A stretch of 23,340 bases of DNA from Nitriliruptoraceae bacterium (GCA_007117945.1 SKTN01000130.1:1-23340); one strand, 5' to 3'. Positions 12,697-20,949 are shown, counted from the stretch's first letter. Notes: a model not told the origin generated them from the letters alone. Program-made: numbers and translations.

Positions 12697-15453
12697 TCAG
12701 GACCGGTCCTTCAGCCCCGCGGCCACCTTCCGGGCCGCGCTGCCCGGGGTCTGGGCGAGGCGTTCGATCACCGCCGCCGTGGCGAGCAGCGCGACGCCGC
12801 CGACGGTCAGCCACGCCCAGGTGGGTACGCCCACCACCACGGTGAGGGTCTCGGTGACGACCACGGCGACCACCAGGACCACCCCGACCACGACCGGACC
12901 GCGGAGGCCGCGGGCACCACCGAGGGCCACGGCGGCGATGCCGACGGCACCGGCCAGGAGACCGTGCCAGCCGGGGCCGCCCCACAGCCGCTCCAGCAGC
13001 GCAGGCAGACCCACCAGGGCGACCGCAGGGGCGTAGGCGATCCAGGAGGAGGTGTCGCCGGCCCGCCGCGCCGCCGCCCCAGCCAGGACGAGCTGCACGG
13101 CCACCGGCAGCAGGAAGAGATCCAGGGCGGTGCTCTCGAGCTGGACCAGCAGCGACCACGTGCCGAGCGTCGCGATGGCCGCACCGGTGTGGGCCAGCGC
13201 CCACCGCCGCAGCGCCAGGCCCACCGCCAGGCTGCCGACACCCGCCACCAGCAGGGACGTGGCCCGCAGCACCCCGGCGTCACCCAGCAGCAACCACCCG
13301 ATCGGCGTCACCAGCAACGCCACCACCGAGGTGGCGACCACCAGCGGCCGGGGCAGGGCACGGGCGCCGACCCCGGCGGTGATCGCCGCCGCGAGGCCGA
13401 TCGCCAGCAGGCCCGCACCCACCACCTCGACGTCCACACCCGCGGCCAGGCCCAGCGCACTCACGGCACGCAGCAGCACGAGGCTGGTACCCGTGAGCGC
13501 CAGCGGGCCGCGGTCCCTGGTCGCGTCGACCAGCAGGAGCAGCCCGAGGAGCAGGCTCGGCAGCAGCGCCCGCGCCGACACGCCGGCCAGCTCGCGGACC
13601 AGGCCGTGGACCACGGGGTCGGCCACCGGCCAGGGCAGGAACGCGCCCGCAGGCAGGGTCGTGGTGAGCCCCGCGAGGACGGCCACAACACGACCACCCT
13701 CCGCCAGCGGACGCGAGGCGCCGCTGACCCACGCGACGGCCAGGGCGGTGACACCGACGAGGATCCCGACGAACCCCACAGACAGGCCGAGGGCACGCGT
13801 GCCGGTGTCCCCCATGGTCCCGACGAAGGCGACCAGCAGCAGCGCTGCCGGGACGGTGACCAGGCCGGTGTGCGCCAGGCCCTTGGCGGCCAGGGGCCCC
13901 AGCAGGGGCAGGACCAGCACCGGTGCCAGGAGGGCGACGAGCAGGGCATCGCCACCGCCCGCCGTCAGCCCCTCGGTGCCACCGAGCAGCAGCAGCACGG
14001 CGACCAGGTCGATGCCGGCGATCCGCAGGGGGGCGTCGGTGCGCCGGCCAGCGGCCCGCAGCGCCAGGGGGAGGGCGGCCACCAGCAGCACGGCCCCGAG
14101 CAGTGGGCGTGCCCCGACCCCGGCCAGCAGGCCGGCTGCGACGAGGTGCCACACCGCCAGGACCCCGACCAGCGGGGCTGCCGGACGTCCATCCACCTCG
14201 GCGCCCATCAGGGTGTCGCCGTCGCGCTGCAGGCGCCACACGGCCGCGGCCCACGCGGCACCGGCGATGCCCAGCGCCCCCGCGAGCACCGCGTCGCCCG
14301 TCGCCGCACGGAAGGGGTCCAGGACCAGGGCGGCCACCGCCAGCGCCACGGGGACCGCCAGCAGCTCGGCGACGAGCACCGCAGCACCGAGCCCACGCCC
14401 CACCCGCCCACGGAGCTCCGATCCGGTCCGCGCCACCGCCAACCACGTCACCTCGAGGGCGAGCCACAGCACGGCGGGGGTCCACAGCTGCACCGCCCGG
14501 GGGGTCGCCGGGGGCAGCACCAGGTGCAACAGCGCGAGGGTGCCCGTCACGATCGCCACCGCCAGGATGCGGGCGTCACCTGCCCGGGCCCGCAGGGCGA
14601 GCGCGAGGATGACCAGCACCGCCGTCGCCGCCCTGACCGGCCAGTCGGCCAGCCAGCCCGCGGCGGCCGCGGTGGCACTGACGCCTTCGGCACCCAGCGC
14701 CACGGCCAGTTCGAGGCCGACACCTGCGACCACCGCGAGCACGGGCAGCAGGATCGATCCCGCCGTGAGTGCCGGGCTGAGGGATTCGGGACGCGGCCGT
14801 GTGGCCAGGGGCACCAGCGCGAGCCCCGTGGCGGCGACCAGCACCGCGGGGGGCGCGCCGAGCACCATCGCGGTACCCGTCGCGGCGATGGGGACCCCGA
14901 GCAGGGCGGCGACGCCCAGGAGGGGCGAGCGGCCCAGCACGGCCAGCAACGGGAGTGCGACGATGCTGGTCACGCCCACGGCCAGCCACCGGGCCCAGCC
15001 GGGGGCTCCGAACTGCAACGTCAGGCCCAGGGCGTCGATGGGGACGAGCAGGGCACCGAGGTGGAACAGCACCCCGCCCACGGCGGGCAGGGTCCGGCGC
15101 AGCCGATCGCCGCCGAGCACCGCGGCCACGGTGGCGCCCCCGACGATCGCGATCCGTGCCGTGGCGCCGAGGGCGTCCCACCGCACCGCGAGGAACGTCG
15201 CCGCGGCGGCCAGGAGGAGGAGCGCGCCGAGGCCGGCGACCCAGGTCGCCATCGACACCGAGGTGGCACCGGTGCCGGTGGGTGGGCCGTGGGGAGCTGT
15301 GGACCCGTGCCCCTGATGGTCCCTGGGCGTGCGGATCGGGGCCGGGGGTCGCGGCGCCGGGGGCGGTGGCGGTGTCGGTCGATCTGCCCCGGGCGGGGGT
15401 GGCTCGGCGGTGGCCGCGGTGGGCCCGGGCGGGGTCACATCGGTGGGGCGCAT
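12697..15453 (-). CDS. Large multi-spanning membrane protein (DUF2157 / SCO7613-type)
   Basis: The 918-residue integral membrane protein has a proline-rich cytoplasmic N-terminus (residues ~1-60, poly-Pro PPPPPAPRPPAP). More than twenty hydrophobic segments follow, nearly all Ala/Leu/Val/Gly. The first membrane block (WVAGLGALLLLAAAATFLAV, RWDALGATARIAIVGG) has the W-x3-G-x9-F-x3-W pattern of DUF2157-like proteins. The C-terminal block (WHGLLAGAVGIAAVALGGARG ... TWAWLTVGGVALLATAAVIE) resembles the C-terminal domain named after Streptomyces SCO7613 and ends in a basic tail. The ATG at 15453 is preferred over that at 15480 because GAGGAG lies six bases before it. No catalytic or transport motif is visible; the function is unknown, and internal repeats suggest growth by duplication. 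Confidence 0.8.
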   Translation of the reverse strand: MRPTDVTPPGPTAATAEPPPPGADRPTPPPPPAPRPPAPIRTPRDHQGHGSTAPHGPPTGTGATSVSMATWVAGLGALLLLAAAATFLAVRWDALGATARIAIVGGATVAAVLGGDRLRRTLPAVGGVLFHLGALLVPIDALGLTLQFGAPGWARWLAVGVTSIVALPLLAVLGRSPLLGVAALLGVPIAATGTAMVLGAPPAVLVAATGLALVPLATRPRPESLSPALTAGSILLPVLAVVAGVGLELAVALGAEGVSATAAAAGWLADWPVRAATAVLVILALALRARAGDARILAVAIVTGTLALLHLVLPPATPRAVQLWTPAVLWLALEVTWLAVARTGSELRGRVGRGLGAAVLVAELLAVPVALAVAALVLDPFRAATGDAVLAGALGIAGAAWAAAVWRLQRDGDTLMGAEVDGRPAAPLVGVLAVWHLVAAGLLAGVGARPLLGAVLLVAALPLALRAAGRRTDAPLRIAGIDLVAVLLLLGGTEGLTAGGGDALLVALLAPVLVLPLLGPLAAKGLAHTGLVTVPAALLLVAFVGTMGDTGTRALGLSVGFVGILVGVTALAVAWVSGASRPLAEGGRVVAVLAGLTTTLPAGAFLPWPVADPVVHGLVRELAGVSARALLPSLLLGLLLLVDATRDRGPLALTGTSLVLLRAVSALGLAAGVDVEVVGAGLLAIGLAAAITAGVGARALPRPLVVATSVVALLVTPIGWLLLGDAGVLRATSLLVAGVGSLAVGLALRRWALAHTGAAIATLGTWSLLVQLESTALDLFLLPVAVQLVLAGAAARRAGDTSSWIAYAPAVALVGLPALLERLWGGPGWHGLLAGAVGIAAVALGGARGLRGPVVVGVVLVVAVVVTETLTVVVGVPTWAWLTVGGVALLATAAVIERLAQTPGSAARKVAAGLKDRS

Positions 15454-15602
15454 GGCCGGCTCCTCGCTGCTGCGGTCCATCTCGGCTGGTCCCTGTCACC
15501 ATCGCCGCGGCGCCCGGGCCGGGGCATCGGGTGGAACCCCCATCCGGGCCTGGGGTCCCCCAGGGAGCTCCCCGGGGTGCCGTCCGTCGGAGGTCGGGAA
15601 GG

Positions 15603-15674
15603 GCCGGGCAGGCGCGGCGCAGCCCCGGCCCGACGGTGGCCGGGCAGGCGCGGCGGAGCCCCGGCCCGACGGTG
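15603..15674. repeat. 36-bp direct tandem repeat, two near-identical copies
   Basis: Copies at 15603-15638 and 15639-15674 differ at one base (GGCGCAGCC against GGCGGAGCC); a degraded third begins at 15675 (ACCGGGTGGCGCGGCGG). They share GCCGGGCAGGCGCGGC and CCCCGGCCCGACGGTG. The repeat fills the middle of the 334-base gap 15454-15787 between the membrane protein and response regulator genes. The rest of that gap is GC-rich, with a short CTGGGG/CCCCAG inverted repeat near 15550 and no gene. Confidence 0.85.
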
Positions 15675-15765
15675 ACCGGGTGGCGCGGCGGCACCGACCG
15701 AGCCGCGGAGCGGCAACGGGTAGCCAGGCGGGACACCCGGTGGACCCGGCCGATCCCGGCGCCCA

Positions 15766-15783
15766 GCGGGCCCGCAGGCCCGC
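15766..15783 (-). terminator. Terminator of response regulator gene
   Basis: GCGGGCC (15766-15772) and GGCCCGC (15777-15783) form a perfect 7-bp stem with a four-base loop, starting five bases after the TAA stop (15788-15790). No T-run is present. Confidence 0.52.
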
Positions 15784-15787
15784 CCTG

Positions 15788-16444
15788 TTACTCGATGCCG
15801 TGCTCCACGGCGTAGCGGATCAGCTCCTGCCGGCGGCTGAGGTGGAGCTTGTCCAGGATGTTGCGCACGTGGTTCTCCACGGTCTTCGGCGCGATGTGCA
15901 GCTGCTCGCCCACCTCGCGGTAGGTGTAGCCGCGGGCCACGTGCTGGAGCACCTCCCGCTCACGCTCGGTGAGGGGTTGGGCGCCCGTCGCCTCCCGGGA
16001 CAACCGCCGGAACTCCCCGAGCACGAGCATGGCCAGGGAGGGCGAGAAGACGGGCTCACCCGCCGCAGCCCGACGGAGCTGCTCCCGGAGCTCATCGCCC
16101 GGGGTCGACTTCGTCAGGTAACCGATCGCCCCCGCGGCGACGGCGTCGAGGAGGTCCTGCTCCTGCTCGCTCACGGTCAGCACCACGATGCGTGTGCGGT
16201 CCGCGCAGGCCTTGGCCACCGCGATGCCGCCACCTCCCGGCATCTGGAGGTCGCAGACCACCAGGTCCGGTTGGTGACGCTCGACGGCGGCGATCGTCTC
16301 GGGGGCGCTCCCCGCTTCCGCAACGACCTCGAAGGCACCGCCGAGGTCCGCGCGCACCCCGTCACGCCAGATGGGATGGTCGTCGGCGAGGATCACCCGC
16401 ACCGGTGGGCGACGTGGGCTCGCCCGCGTGACCGACTCGCCCAT
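15788..16444 (-). CDS. NarL/FixJ-family response regulator (orphan)
   Basis: This 218-residue two-component regulator activates or represses transcription after phosphorylation. The receiver domain (15-130) has the acidic pair D21-D22 (ILADDHPIWRDG), phospho-acceptor D65 (VVCDLQMPG), T90 and K112 (GYLTKSTPG), so all switch residues are present. The LuxR-type helix-turn-helix (~157-218) reads LTEREREVLQHVARGYTYRE, then IAPKTVENHVRNILDKL. The ATG at 16444 has GGAGG seven bases upstream; a GTG at 16459 is less likely. No histidine kinase is encoded beside it in this window. It diverges from the IclR gene, sharing a 163-base control region with a 24-bp palindrome. Target genes are unknown. Confidence 0.93.
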   Translation of the reverse strand: MGESVTRASPRRPPVRVILADDHPIWRDGVRADLGGAFEVVAEAGSAPETIAAVERHQPDLVVCDLQMPGGGGIAVAKACADRTRIVVLTVSEQEQDLLDAVAAGAIGYLTKSTPGDELREQLRRAAAGEPVFSPSLAMLVLGEFRRLSREATGAQPLTEREREVLQHVARGYTYREVGEQLHIAPKTVENHVRNILDKLHLSRRQELIRYAVEHGIE

Positions 16445-16492
16445 CGTCCTGCCTCCCACCCGCGGCTCCCCGTCAGCCTACGCGTCCGGCAC

Positions 16493-16516
16493 GCCGCTCG
16501 GCCCGGGCCGAGCGGC
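16493..16516. promoter_or_regulatory. 24-bp perfect palindrome in divergent control region
   Basis: The half-site GCCGCTCGGCCC is followed directly by its reverse complement, with no spacer. It lies 49 bases upstream of the response regulator start and 91 upstream of the IclR start. IclR-family regulators bind palindromes and commonly autoregulate, so this is a candidate operator; the response regulator is the alternative ligand. As a cloverleaf-free perfect palindrome it could also form a hairpin in either leader. Confidence 0.42.
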
Positions 16517-16593
16517 ACGAACCGCCGGCACTGCCATCGCCGCCCGGAAACCACCCACGACCCCGGGCCCACCAGCACGGTGCGTCGAGCAAG

Positions 16594-16599
16594 TAGGGT
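16594..16599 (+). promoter_or_regulatory. Possible -10 element giving a leaderless iclR transcript
   Basis: TAGGGT fits the TANNNT -10 pattern and ends eight bases before the iclR ATG, so transcription would begin at or near the start codon. The ATG lacks a good ribosome site (only AGGG at nine bases), which agrees with a leaderless mRNA, common in actinobacteria. No clear -35 is present. Confidence 0.3.
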
Positions 16600-16607
16600 G
16601 TCGCGCC

Positions 16608-17378
16608 ATGCCTGGCACGGTGCAGTCGATCGAGCGGGCCGCTGCCGTCCTGCGGCTGCTGGCACGCAGCCCACGACCGCTCGGGGTCGTGGAGATCGCC
16701 AACGCCCTGTCCCTGCCGAAGGGCACGGCCCACGGCATCATCCGCACCCTGCACGGCGTCGGGTTCATCGCCCAGGACAACCGCACCGGCCGCTACCGCC
16801 TCGGTAAGGACCTCCTGCGCCTCCACGACCCACCGATCGACCACAACGAGCTGCGGGCCCGGGCCCTGAACTGGACCGACACCCTGGCCTCCCGTACCGG
16901 TGAGGCCGTGCGGATCGGGGTGCTGACCGCCCCCCTGGAGATCACGATCGTCCACCACGTCTTCCGCCCCGACGACAGCGTGCAGGTGATGGACGTCGGC
17001 CGGGTCCTGCCTGCCCACGCCTGCGCCCTCGGTAAGGCGGTGCTCGCCTACCACCCCGACAGCAGCACCGTCCTGCGCGACGCATCCCTCGAGGCCTTCA
17101 CCGCCCGCACGGTGACCACCGGGCGCAGCCTGCTCGGCCAGCTCAGTACCGTCCGCGAGCGGGGCTGGGCCTCGGACGTCGAGGAACTCAACGGCGGCGA
17201 GGCCAGTATCGCCGTGCCCATCCGTGACCAGGGGGGTGCGGTGGTGGCATCGGTGGCCGTCACCGGCTCGCCGAAGACGGTGTGTGACGGCGGCCGCAAC
17301 CCCCGCCCCAGGCTCGCTGCCCGCGTGGCGGAGACCTCGCGGGCGATCACCGGTGAGCTCGCGATCCGACGGGAGTGA
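16608..17378 (+). CDS. IclR-family transcriptional regulator, probable glycerol regulator (GylR-like)
   Basis: The 256-residue protein has an N-terminal winged helix-turn-helix (residues ~5-65: QSIERAAAVLRLLARSPRPL, then VVEIANALSLPKGTAHGIIR and GRYRLGKDLL). The C-terminal GAF-like effector domain follows (~75-250), with the family segments LPAHACALGKAVLAYHPD (~120-140), RERGWASDVEELNGGEASIAVP and VVASVAVTGSP. In Streptomyces the IclR protein GylR controls the glycerol genes next to it, and here the downstream glycerol kinase starts one base after the stop, so glycerol or glycerol 3-phosphate is the likely effector. The ATG at 16608 is supported by family alignment. It may also control glpF, glpK and glpD on the other strand; that is inference. 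Confidence 0.9.
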   Translation: MPGTVQSIERAAAVLRLLARSPRPLGVVEIANALSLPKGTAHGIIRTLHGVGFIAQDNRTGRYRLGKDLLRLHDPPIDHNELRARALNWTDTLASRTGEAVRIGVLTAPLEITIVHHVFRPDDSVQVMDVGRVLPAHACALGKAVLAYHPDSSTVLRDASLEAFTARTVTTGRSLLGQLSTVRERGWASDVEELNGGEASIAVPIRDQGGAVVASVAVTGSPKTVCDGGRNPRPRLAARVAETSRAITGELAIRRE

Positions 17379-17379
17379 C

Positions 17380-18906
17380 GTGGCGAACCAGTCGTACGTG
17401 GTAGCGATCGATCAGGGCACGACCTCGACCAGGTGCATCCTGTTCGACCACGCGGGGCGGCTGGCGTCCGTGGCCCAGCGGGAGCACCGCCAGATCTTCC
17501 CCCGACCCGGCTGGGTCGAACACGACGCCGCCGAGATCTGGCGCAACGTCGAGCGGGTCGTGCCCCAGGCCATCAACCAGGCACGCGCCGACAGCAGCCA
17601 GATCGCCGCGATCGGCATCGCCAACCAGCGCGAGACCAGCGTGCTGTGGGAACGCCGTACGGGCCGGCCGGTCGCCAACGCGATCACCTGGCAGGACACC
17701 CGCACCGCCTCCCTGGTCGACCAGCTCAGCGCGGAGGGCGGCACCGACCGCTTCCGCGACCGGTGCGGCCTGCCGCTGATGACCTACTTCTCCGGTCCAC
17801 GGATCCGGTGGATGCTGGCCCGCGACCCCGTGCTGCGGGAGCAGGCGGAACGCGGCGAGGTCCTGTTCGGGACCATGGAGACCTGGCTGATCTGGAACCT
17901 GACCGGGGGCCCGGAGGGCGGGCTGCACGTCACCGACGTGACCAACGCCTCCCGGACGATGCTGATGGACATCCACACCCTGACCTGGGACGACGACCTG
18001 CTCGACGCCTTCCAGGTCCCCCGGGCGATGCTGCCGGAGATCCGCAGCAACGTCGAGGTGTTCGCCCCCACCACCACGGTGCTGCCGGGCGTACCGATCG
18101 CGGCGGCGCTCGGCGATCAGCAGGCGGCCCTGTTCGGTCAGACCTGCTTCTCCCCCGGTGAGGCCAAGTGCACCTACGGCACCGGTGCGTTCCTGCTGCT
18201 CAACACCGGGCCCGACCCGGTGCGATCCTCCCACGGGCTCCTGAGCACCGTCGGCTACAAGGTGGGCGGCGACGATCCGGTGTACGCGCTGGAGGGGTCC
18301 ATCGCGGTCACCGGCTCGCTGGTGCAGTGGCTCCGGGACCGGCTCGGCCTCATCAGCTCCGCCCCGGAGATCGAGACCCTGGCGCTCGAGGTCGAGGACA
18401 ACGGGGGCTGCTACATCGTCCCGGCGTTCTCCGGGCTGTTCGCGCCCCGCTGGCACAGCGAGGCACGCGGGCTGATCATCGGCCTGACCTCCTACATCAC
18501 CAAGGGCCACCTCGCCCGGGCGATCCTGGAAGCCACGGCGTGGCAGACCCGGGAGGTGGTGGACGCCATGAACGCCGACTCCGGCCTCGCGTTGACGGGG
18601 CTGAAGGTCGACGGTGGGATGACCAGCGACAACCTGCTGATGCAGACCATCGCCGACGTGCTCAACGTGCCCGTCGAACGGCCCATGGTGTCCGAGACCG
18701 TGTCCCTGGGCGCCGCCTACGCAGCGGGCCTGGCCGTCGGCTTCTGGCCCGAACTCAAGGGGCTGCGCCGGCACTGGCACCGGGCCGCGCGGTGGCTGCC
18801 GGAGATGGATCCGGGCCGCCGCGAACGCGAGTACGCCAACTGGCAACGCGCCGTGGAGCGCACCTACGACTGGCTGCAGCACGACGACGACGGCCCCGGG
18901 ACCTGA
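17380..18906 (+). CDS. glpK: Glycerol kinase, copy 1
   Basis: This 508-residue FGGY kinase phosphorylates glycerol to sn-glycerol 3-phosphate with ATP in the cytoplasm. The ATP/phosphate motif DQGTTSTR is at 11-18. Glycerol-contact residues of the E. coli enzyme are all kept: R84, E85 (NQRET), W104 (TWQDTR), Y136, D246 (GDQQAALFG) and F271 (TYGTGAF). The second ATP domain has GLKVDGGMTSDN (407-418). The E. coli loop for fructose-1,6-bisphosphate is not evident. The GTG start follows the IclR stop after one base (TGA-C-GTG) and its ribosome site GGGAG lies inside the end of that gene, so the two are an operon with translational coupling. The stop codon forms the loop of a terminator. A paralog lies at 20950-22467 in a different transcription unit. 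Confidence 0.96.
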   Translation: MANQSYVVAIDQGTTSTRCILFDHAGRLASVAQREHRQIFPRPGWVEHDAAEIWRNVERVVPQAINQARADSSQIAAIGIANQRETSVLWERRTGRPVANAITWQDTRTASLVDQLSAEGGTDRFRDRCGLPLMTYFSGPRIRWMLARDPVLREQAERGEVLFGTMETWLIWNLTGGPEGGLHVTDVTNASRTMLMDIHTLTWDDDLLDAFQVPRAMLPEIRSNVEVFAPTTTVLPGVPIAAALGDQQAALFGQTCFSPGEAKCTYGTGAFLLLNTGPDPVRSSHGLLSTVGYKVGGDDPVYALEGSIAVTGSLVQWLRDRLGLISSAPEIETLALEVEDNGGCYIVPAFSGLFAPRWHSEARGLIIGLTSYITKGHLARAILEATAWQTREVVDAMNADSGLALTGLKVDGGMTSDNLLMQTIADVLNVPVERPMVSETVSLGAAYAAGLAVGFWPELKGLRRHWHRAARWLPEMDPGRREREYANWQRAVERTYDWLQHDDDGPGT

Positions 18907-18921
18907 GGTCCCGGGGCCGTC
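18889..18921. terminator. Terminator whose loop is the glpK stop codon
   Basis: A perfect 15-bp stem (18889-18903 with 18907-18921; core GGCCCCGGGACC) closes on a three-base loop, TGA, which is exactly the stop codon of glpK copy 1. The left arm encodes the last residues (GPGT). It lies between convergent glpK and glpD (stop at 18982), so it could stop both transcripts. No T-run follows. Confidence 0.72.
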
Positions 18922-18981
18922 CGTCAGCGGGTGGCCGGTGCGAGCGGACGCCGGTCGGCGGCTCCGTCGCCCGCGTGCTGG

Positions 18982-20694
18982 TCAGCCGGCGATGGGCGTG
19001 GGGTCCGGCGCCTCGAGCCGTGCCTGCTGCGCCTCCTCGTCGGTGGGCGCCGCGTTGGCCTTCAGCTCCGCCTCGACCCGCGTGAGGTAGGCCTGGAGCT
19101 CCTGCTCACGCTGGTCGTCGTCCCAGCCGAGCTCCTTGGCCATCAGCTCCGCGACCGTCGGTGCCGCCTCGGCGCCGCGGTCCTGGACCTCCATGTTGAT
19201 GTGGGTCCGGCGGACGAGGAAGTCCTCGAGGTGGAGGTTGCCCTCCTCGCGGGTGGAGTAGACGATCTCCGCCTTGAGGTAGTCGTCCGCACCGGGGATC
19301 GGCTCGAGCAGGCTGGCATCCTCCTCGCCGAGGTTGAGCACGTCCTCGGCCAGGGCGCCGTAGCGCTTGAGCAGGTGCTCCACCCGGGCCACGTGCAGGC
19401 CCTTCTTGTCCGCCAGCAGCTCACGCCGGTTCCAGGACGCCTGGTACCCGTCGACACCGATGATCGGGATGTCCTTGGTGACGCAGGGCCCGGCCTGCTT
19501 GTTCATCGACTTCAGGGCCTCGTCGACGGTGTCCTCGGCCATCACCCGGTAGGTGGTGTACTTCCCGCCTGCGACCACGATCATGCCCGGTGTGGTCTCG
19601 ATCACGAGGTGCTCGCGGGAGAGCTTGGCCGTGGAGTCGGCGTTACCGGCGACCAGGGGGCGCAGCCCGGCGTAGGTCCCGACGATGTCGTCCTTGGTCA
19701 GCTTCTGCTTCAGCACCCGGTTGGCCTGGCCCAGGACGTACTCGATGTCCTCCGCCGAGGCCGTCGGGTCGGACTTGTCGAGCTTGTAGTCGGTGTCGGT
19801 GGTCCCGATGATCCAGTGGTGGTGCCAGGGGATCGTGAACAGCACGCTCGTGGGCGTGCGCAGGATCATCCCGACCTTGGCCTTGATGCGGTCGCGGGGG
19901 ACCAGGATGTGGATGCCCTTGGAGGCGCGGACGGTGAACTCACCCTCCTCACCGAGCAGGGCCTGCATCTCGTCGGTCCACACGCCGGTGGCGTTGATGA
20001 CCGCGCCGGCACGGACGGTGTAGTCCCGACCGGTCTCCAGATCGCGGACGATCGCACCGACGACCCGACCGGCCTCGCGGATCAGCTCCGTGACCTGGGC
20101 GCGGTTGGCGACGTGGGCACCGTGGGCCGCGGCCGTACGGGCCAGCGCCATGGTGTGGCGGGCGTCATCCACCTGGCCGTCGTAGTAGCGGATCGCGCCG
20201 ACGCACACGTCGGGGTCCAGCCCGGGGAACAGCTTCATGATGGTCGACTTGGACATGTGCTTGTGGTTCGGGACGCCCTTGGAGGCGCCCTTCTCCTTCG
20301 CGAGGATGTCGTAGAGCAGGATCCCCGATCCGACGTACAACCGCTCCCAGCCCTTGTGGGTCAGGGGGTAGATGAAGGGGATCGGGCGCGAGAGGTAGGG
20401 CGCGAGCTTCTGCATGACCAGACCGCGCTCGCGCAACGCCTCACGCACCAGCCCGAAGTCCAGCATCTCGAGGTAGCGAAGGCCGCCGTGCAGCAGCTTG
20501 GTCGACCGGGACGAGGTCCCGCTCGCCCAGTCACGCATCTCGACGAGGCCGGTGTTCAGACCGCGTGTGACCGCGTCCAGCGCGGCTCCGGTCCCGGTCA
20601 CCCCGCCGCCGATCACGAGGATGTCGAGCTCCTCGCGTTCCATCGCCTCGAGGGCTTCTGTACGTGCTGCGGTGGACATGGGTGTGGTCGCCAC
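18982..20694 (-). CDS. glpD: Aerobic glycerol-3-phosphate dehydrogenase
   Basis: This 570-residue FAD enzyme at the membrane surface oxidises glycerol 3-phosphate to dihydroxyacetone phosphate and feeds electrons to quinone. The N-terminal Rossmann motif GGGVTGTGAALDAVTRG is at 29-45, followed by SSRSTKLLHGGLRYLE (61-76), INATGVWTDEMQ, the substrate-site region WIIGTTDTDYK, the GTYAGLRPLV motif and GGKYTTYRVMAEDTVD. The C-terminal helical domain (~400-540) ends in an acidic tail with TPIAG. Length is close to Mycobacterium GlpD. The start at GTG 20694 has GGAG six bases upstream; the ATG at 20679 is alternative. It lies downstream of glpK copy 2 but behind a strong terminator, and may have its own promoter. 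The pathway context with glpF and glpK is clear. Confidence 0.95.
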   Translation of the reverse strand: MATTPMSTAARTEALEAMEREELDILVIGGGVTGTGAALDAVTRGLNTGLVEMRDWASGTSSRSTKLLHGGLRYLEMLDFGLVREALRERGLVMQKLAPYLSRPIPFIYPLTHKGWERLYVGSGILLYDILAKEKGASKGVPNHKHMSKSTIMKLFPGLDPDVCVGAIRYYDGQVDDARHTMALARTAAAHGAHVANRAQVTELIREAGRVVGAIVRDLETGRDYTVRAGAVINATGVWTDEMQALLGEEGEFTVRASKGIHILVPRDRIKAKVGMILRTPTSVLFTIPWHHHWIIGTTDTDYKLDKSDPTASAEDIEYVLGQANRVLKQKLTKDDIVGTYAGLRPLVAGNADSTAKLSREHLVIETTPGMIVVAGGKYTTYRVMAEDTVDEALKSMNKQAGPCVTKDIPIIGVDGYQASWNRRELLADKKGLHVARVEHLLKRYGALAEDVLNLGEEDASLLEPIPGADDYLKAEIVYSTREEGNLHLEDFLVRRTHINMEVQDRGAEAAPTVAELMAKELGWDDDQREQELQAYLTRVEAELKANAAPTDEEAQQARLEAPDPTPIAG

Positions 20695-20826
20695 GTTGTT
20701 CTCCGTCGGTCGTGCCCTGCGCCTCTTCAACGGCTCGGGCGTGATCGCGACGCAGCCGGCGGAGGCGGATGGTGGCTCCCGGAGGTGCCGGTCTGCGGCT
20801 GCCGGTGCGCCGCTCGTGCTGCTGTG

Positions 20827-20854
20827 ATGATGCCTGAACGTGCGTGTGTCGCAA
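20827..20854 (-). promoter_or_regulatory. Possible glpD promoter
   Basis: In the 255-base gap upstream of glpD, TTGCGA (20849-20854), a 16-base spacer and CATCAT (20827-20832) on the minus strand give a modest -35/-10 match (four of six each). Transcription would start about 125 bases before the GTG. It is supported mainly by the need for a promoter behind the terminator at 20905-20930. Confidence 0.28.
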
Positions 20855-20904
20855 GGTCGTTGGGACAGGACTTCCAAGGTAGTTCGCACCCGACGAACGG
20901 GGCG

Positions 20905-20930
20905 GGTGGGGCCCCGCGAGGGGCCCCACC
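20905..20930 (-). terminator. Terminator of glpK copy 2
   Basis: GGTGGGGCCCC (20905-20915), a four-base loop and GGGGCCCCACC (20920-20930) form a perfect 11-bp stem ending 19 bases past the stop at 20950. It separates glpK copy 2 from glpD. There is no T-run. Confidence 0.68.
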
Positions 20931-20949
20931 GCGGTCGTTGCTCAGTGCA

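Noticed and set aside
11921..13204. A long in-frame extension upstream of the SSB start.
   Set aside because: It runs through rpsF and the membrane protein gene in another frame; the OB fold and ribosome site place the start at 11920.
15603..15674. Possible CRISPR array from the 36-bp repeats.
   Set aside because: The copies abut with no spacers, there are only two, and no cas gene is present.
12508..15675. A 1055-codon open frame on the plus strand opposite the large membrane protein.
   Set aside because: The product is Arg/Gln/Gly/His-rich with no hydrophobic or domain pattern, while the minus strand gives a clean series of membrane helices with a good ribosome site.
15788..17378. Response regulator and IclR gene as one operon.
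   Set aside because: They are on opposite strands and divergent; at most they share a control region.
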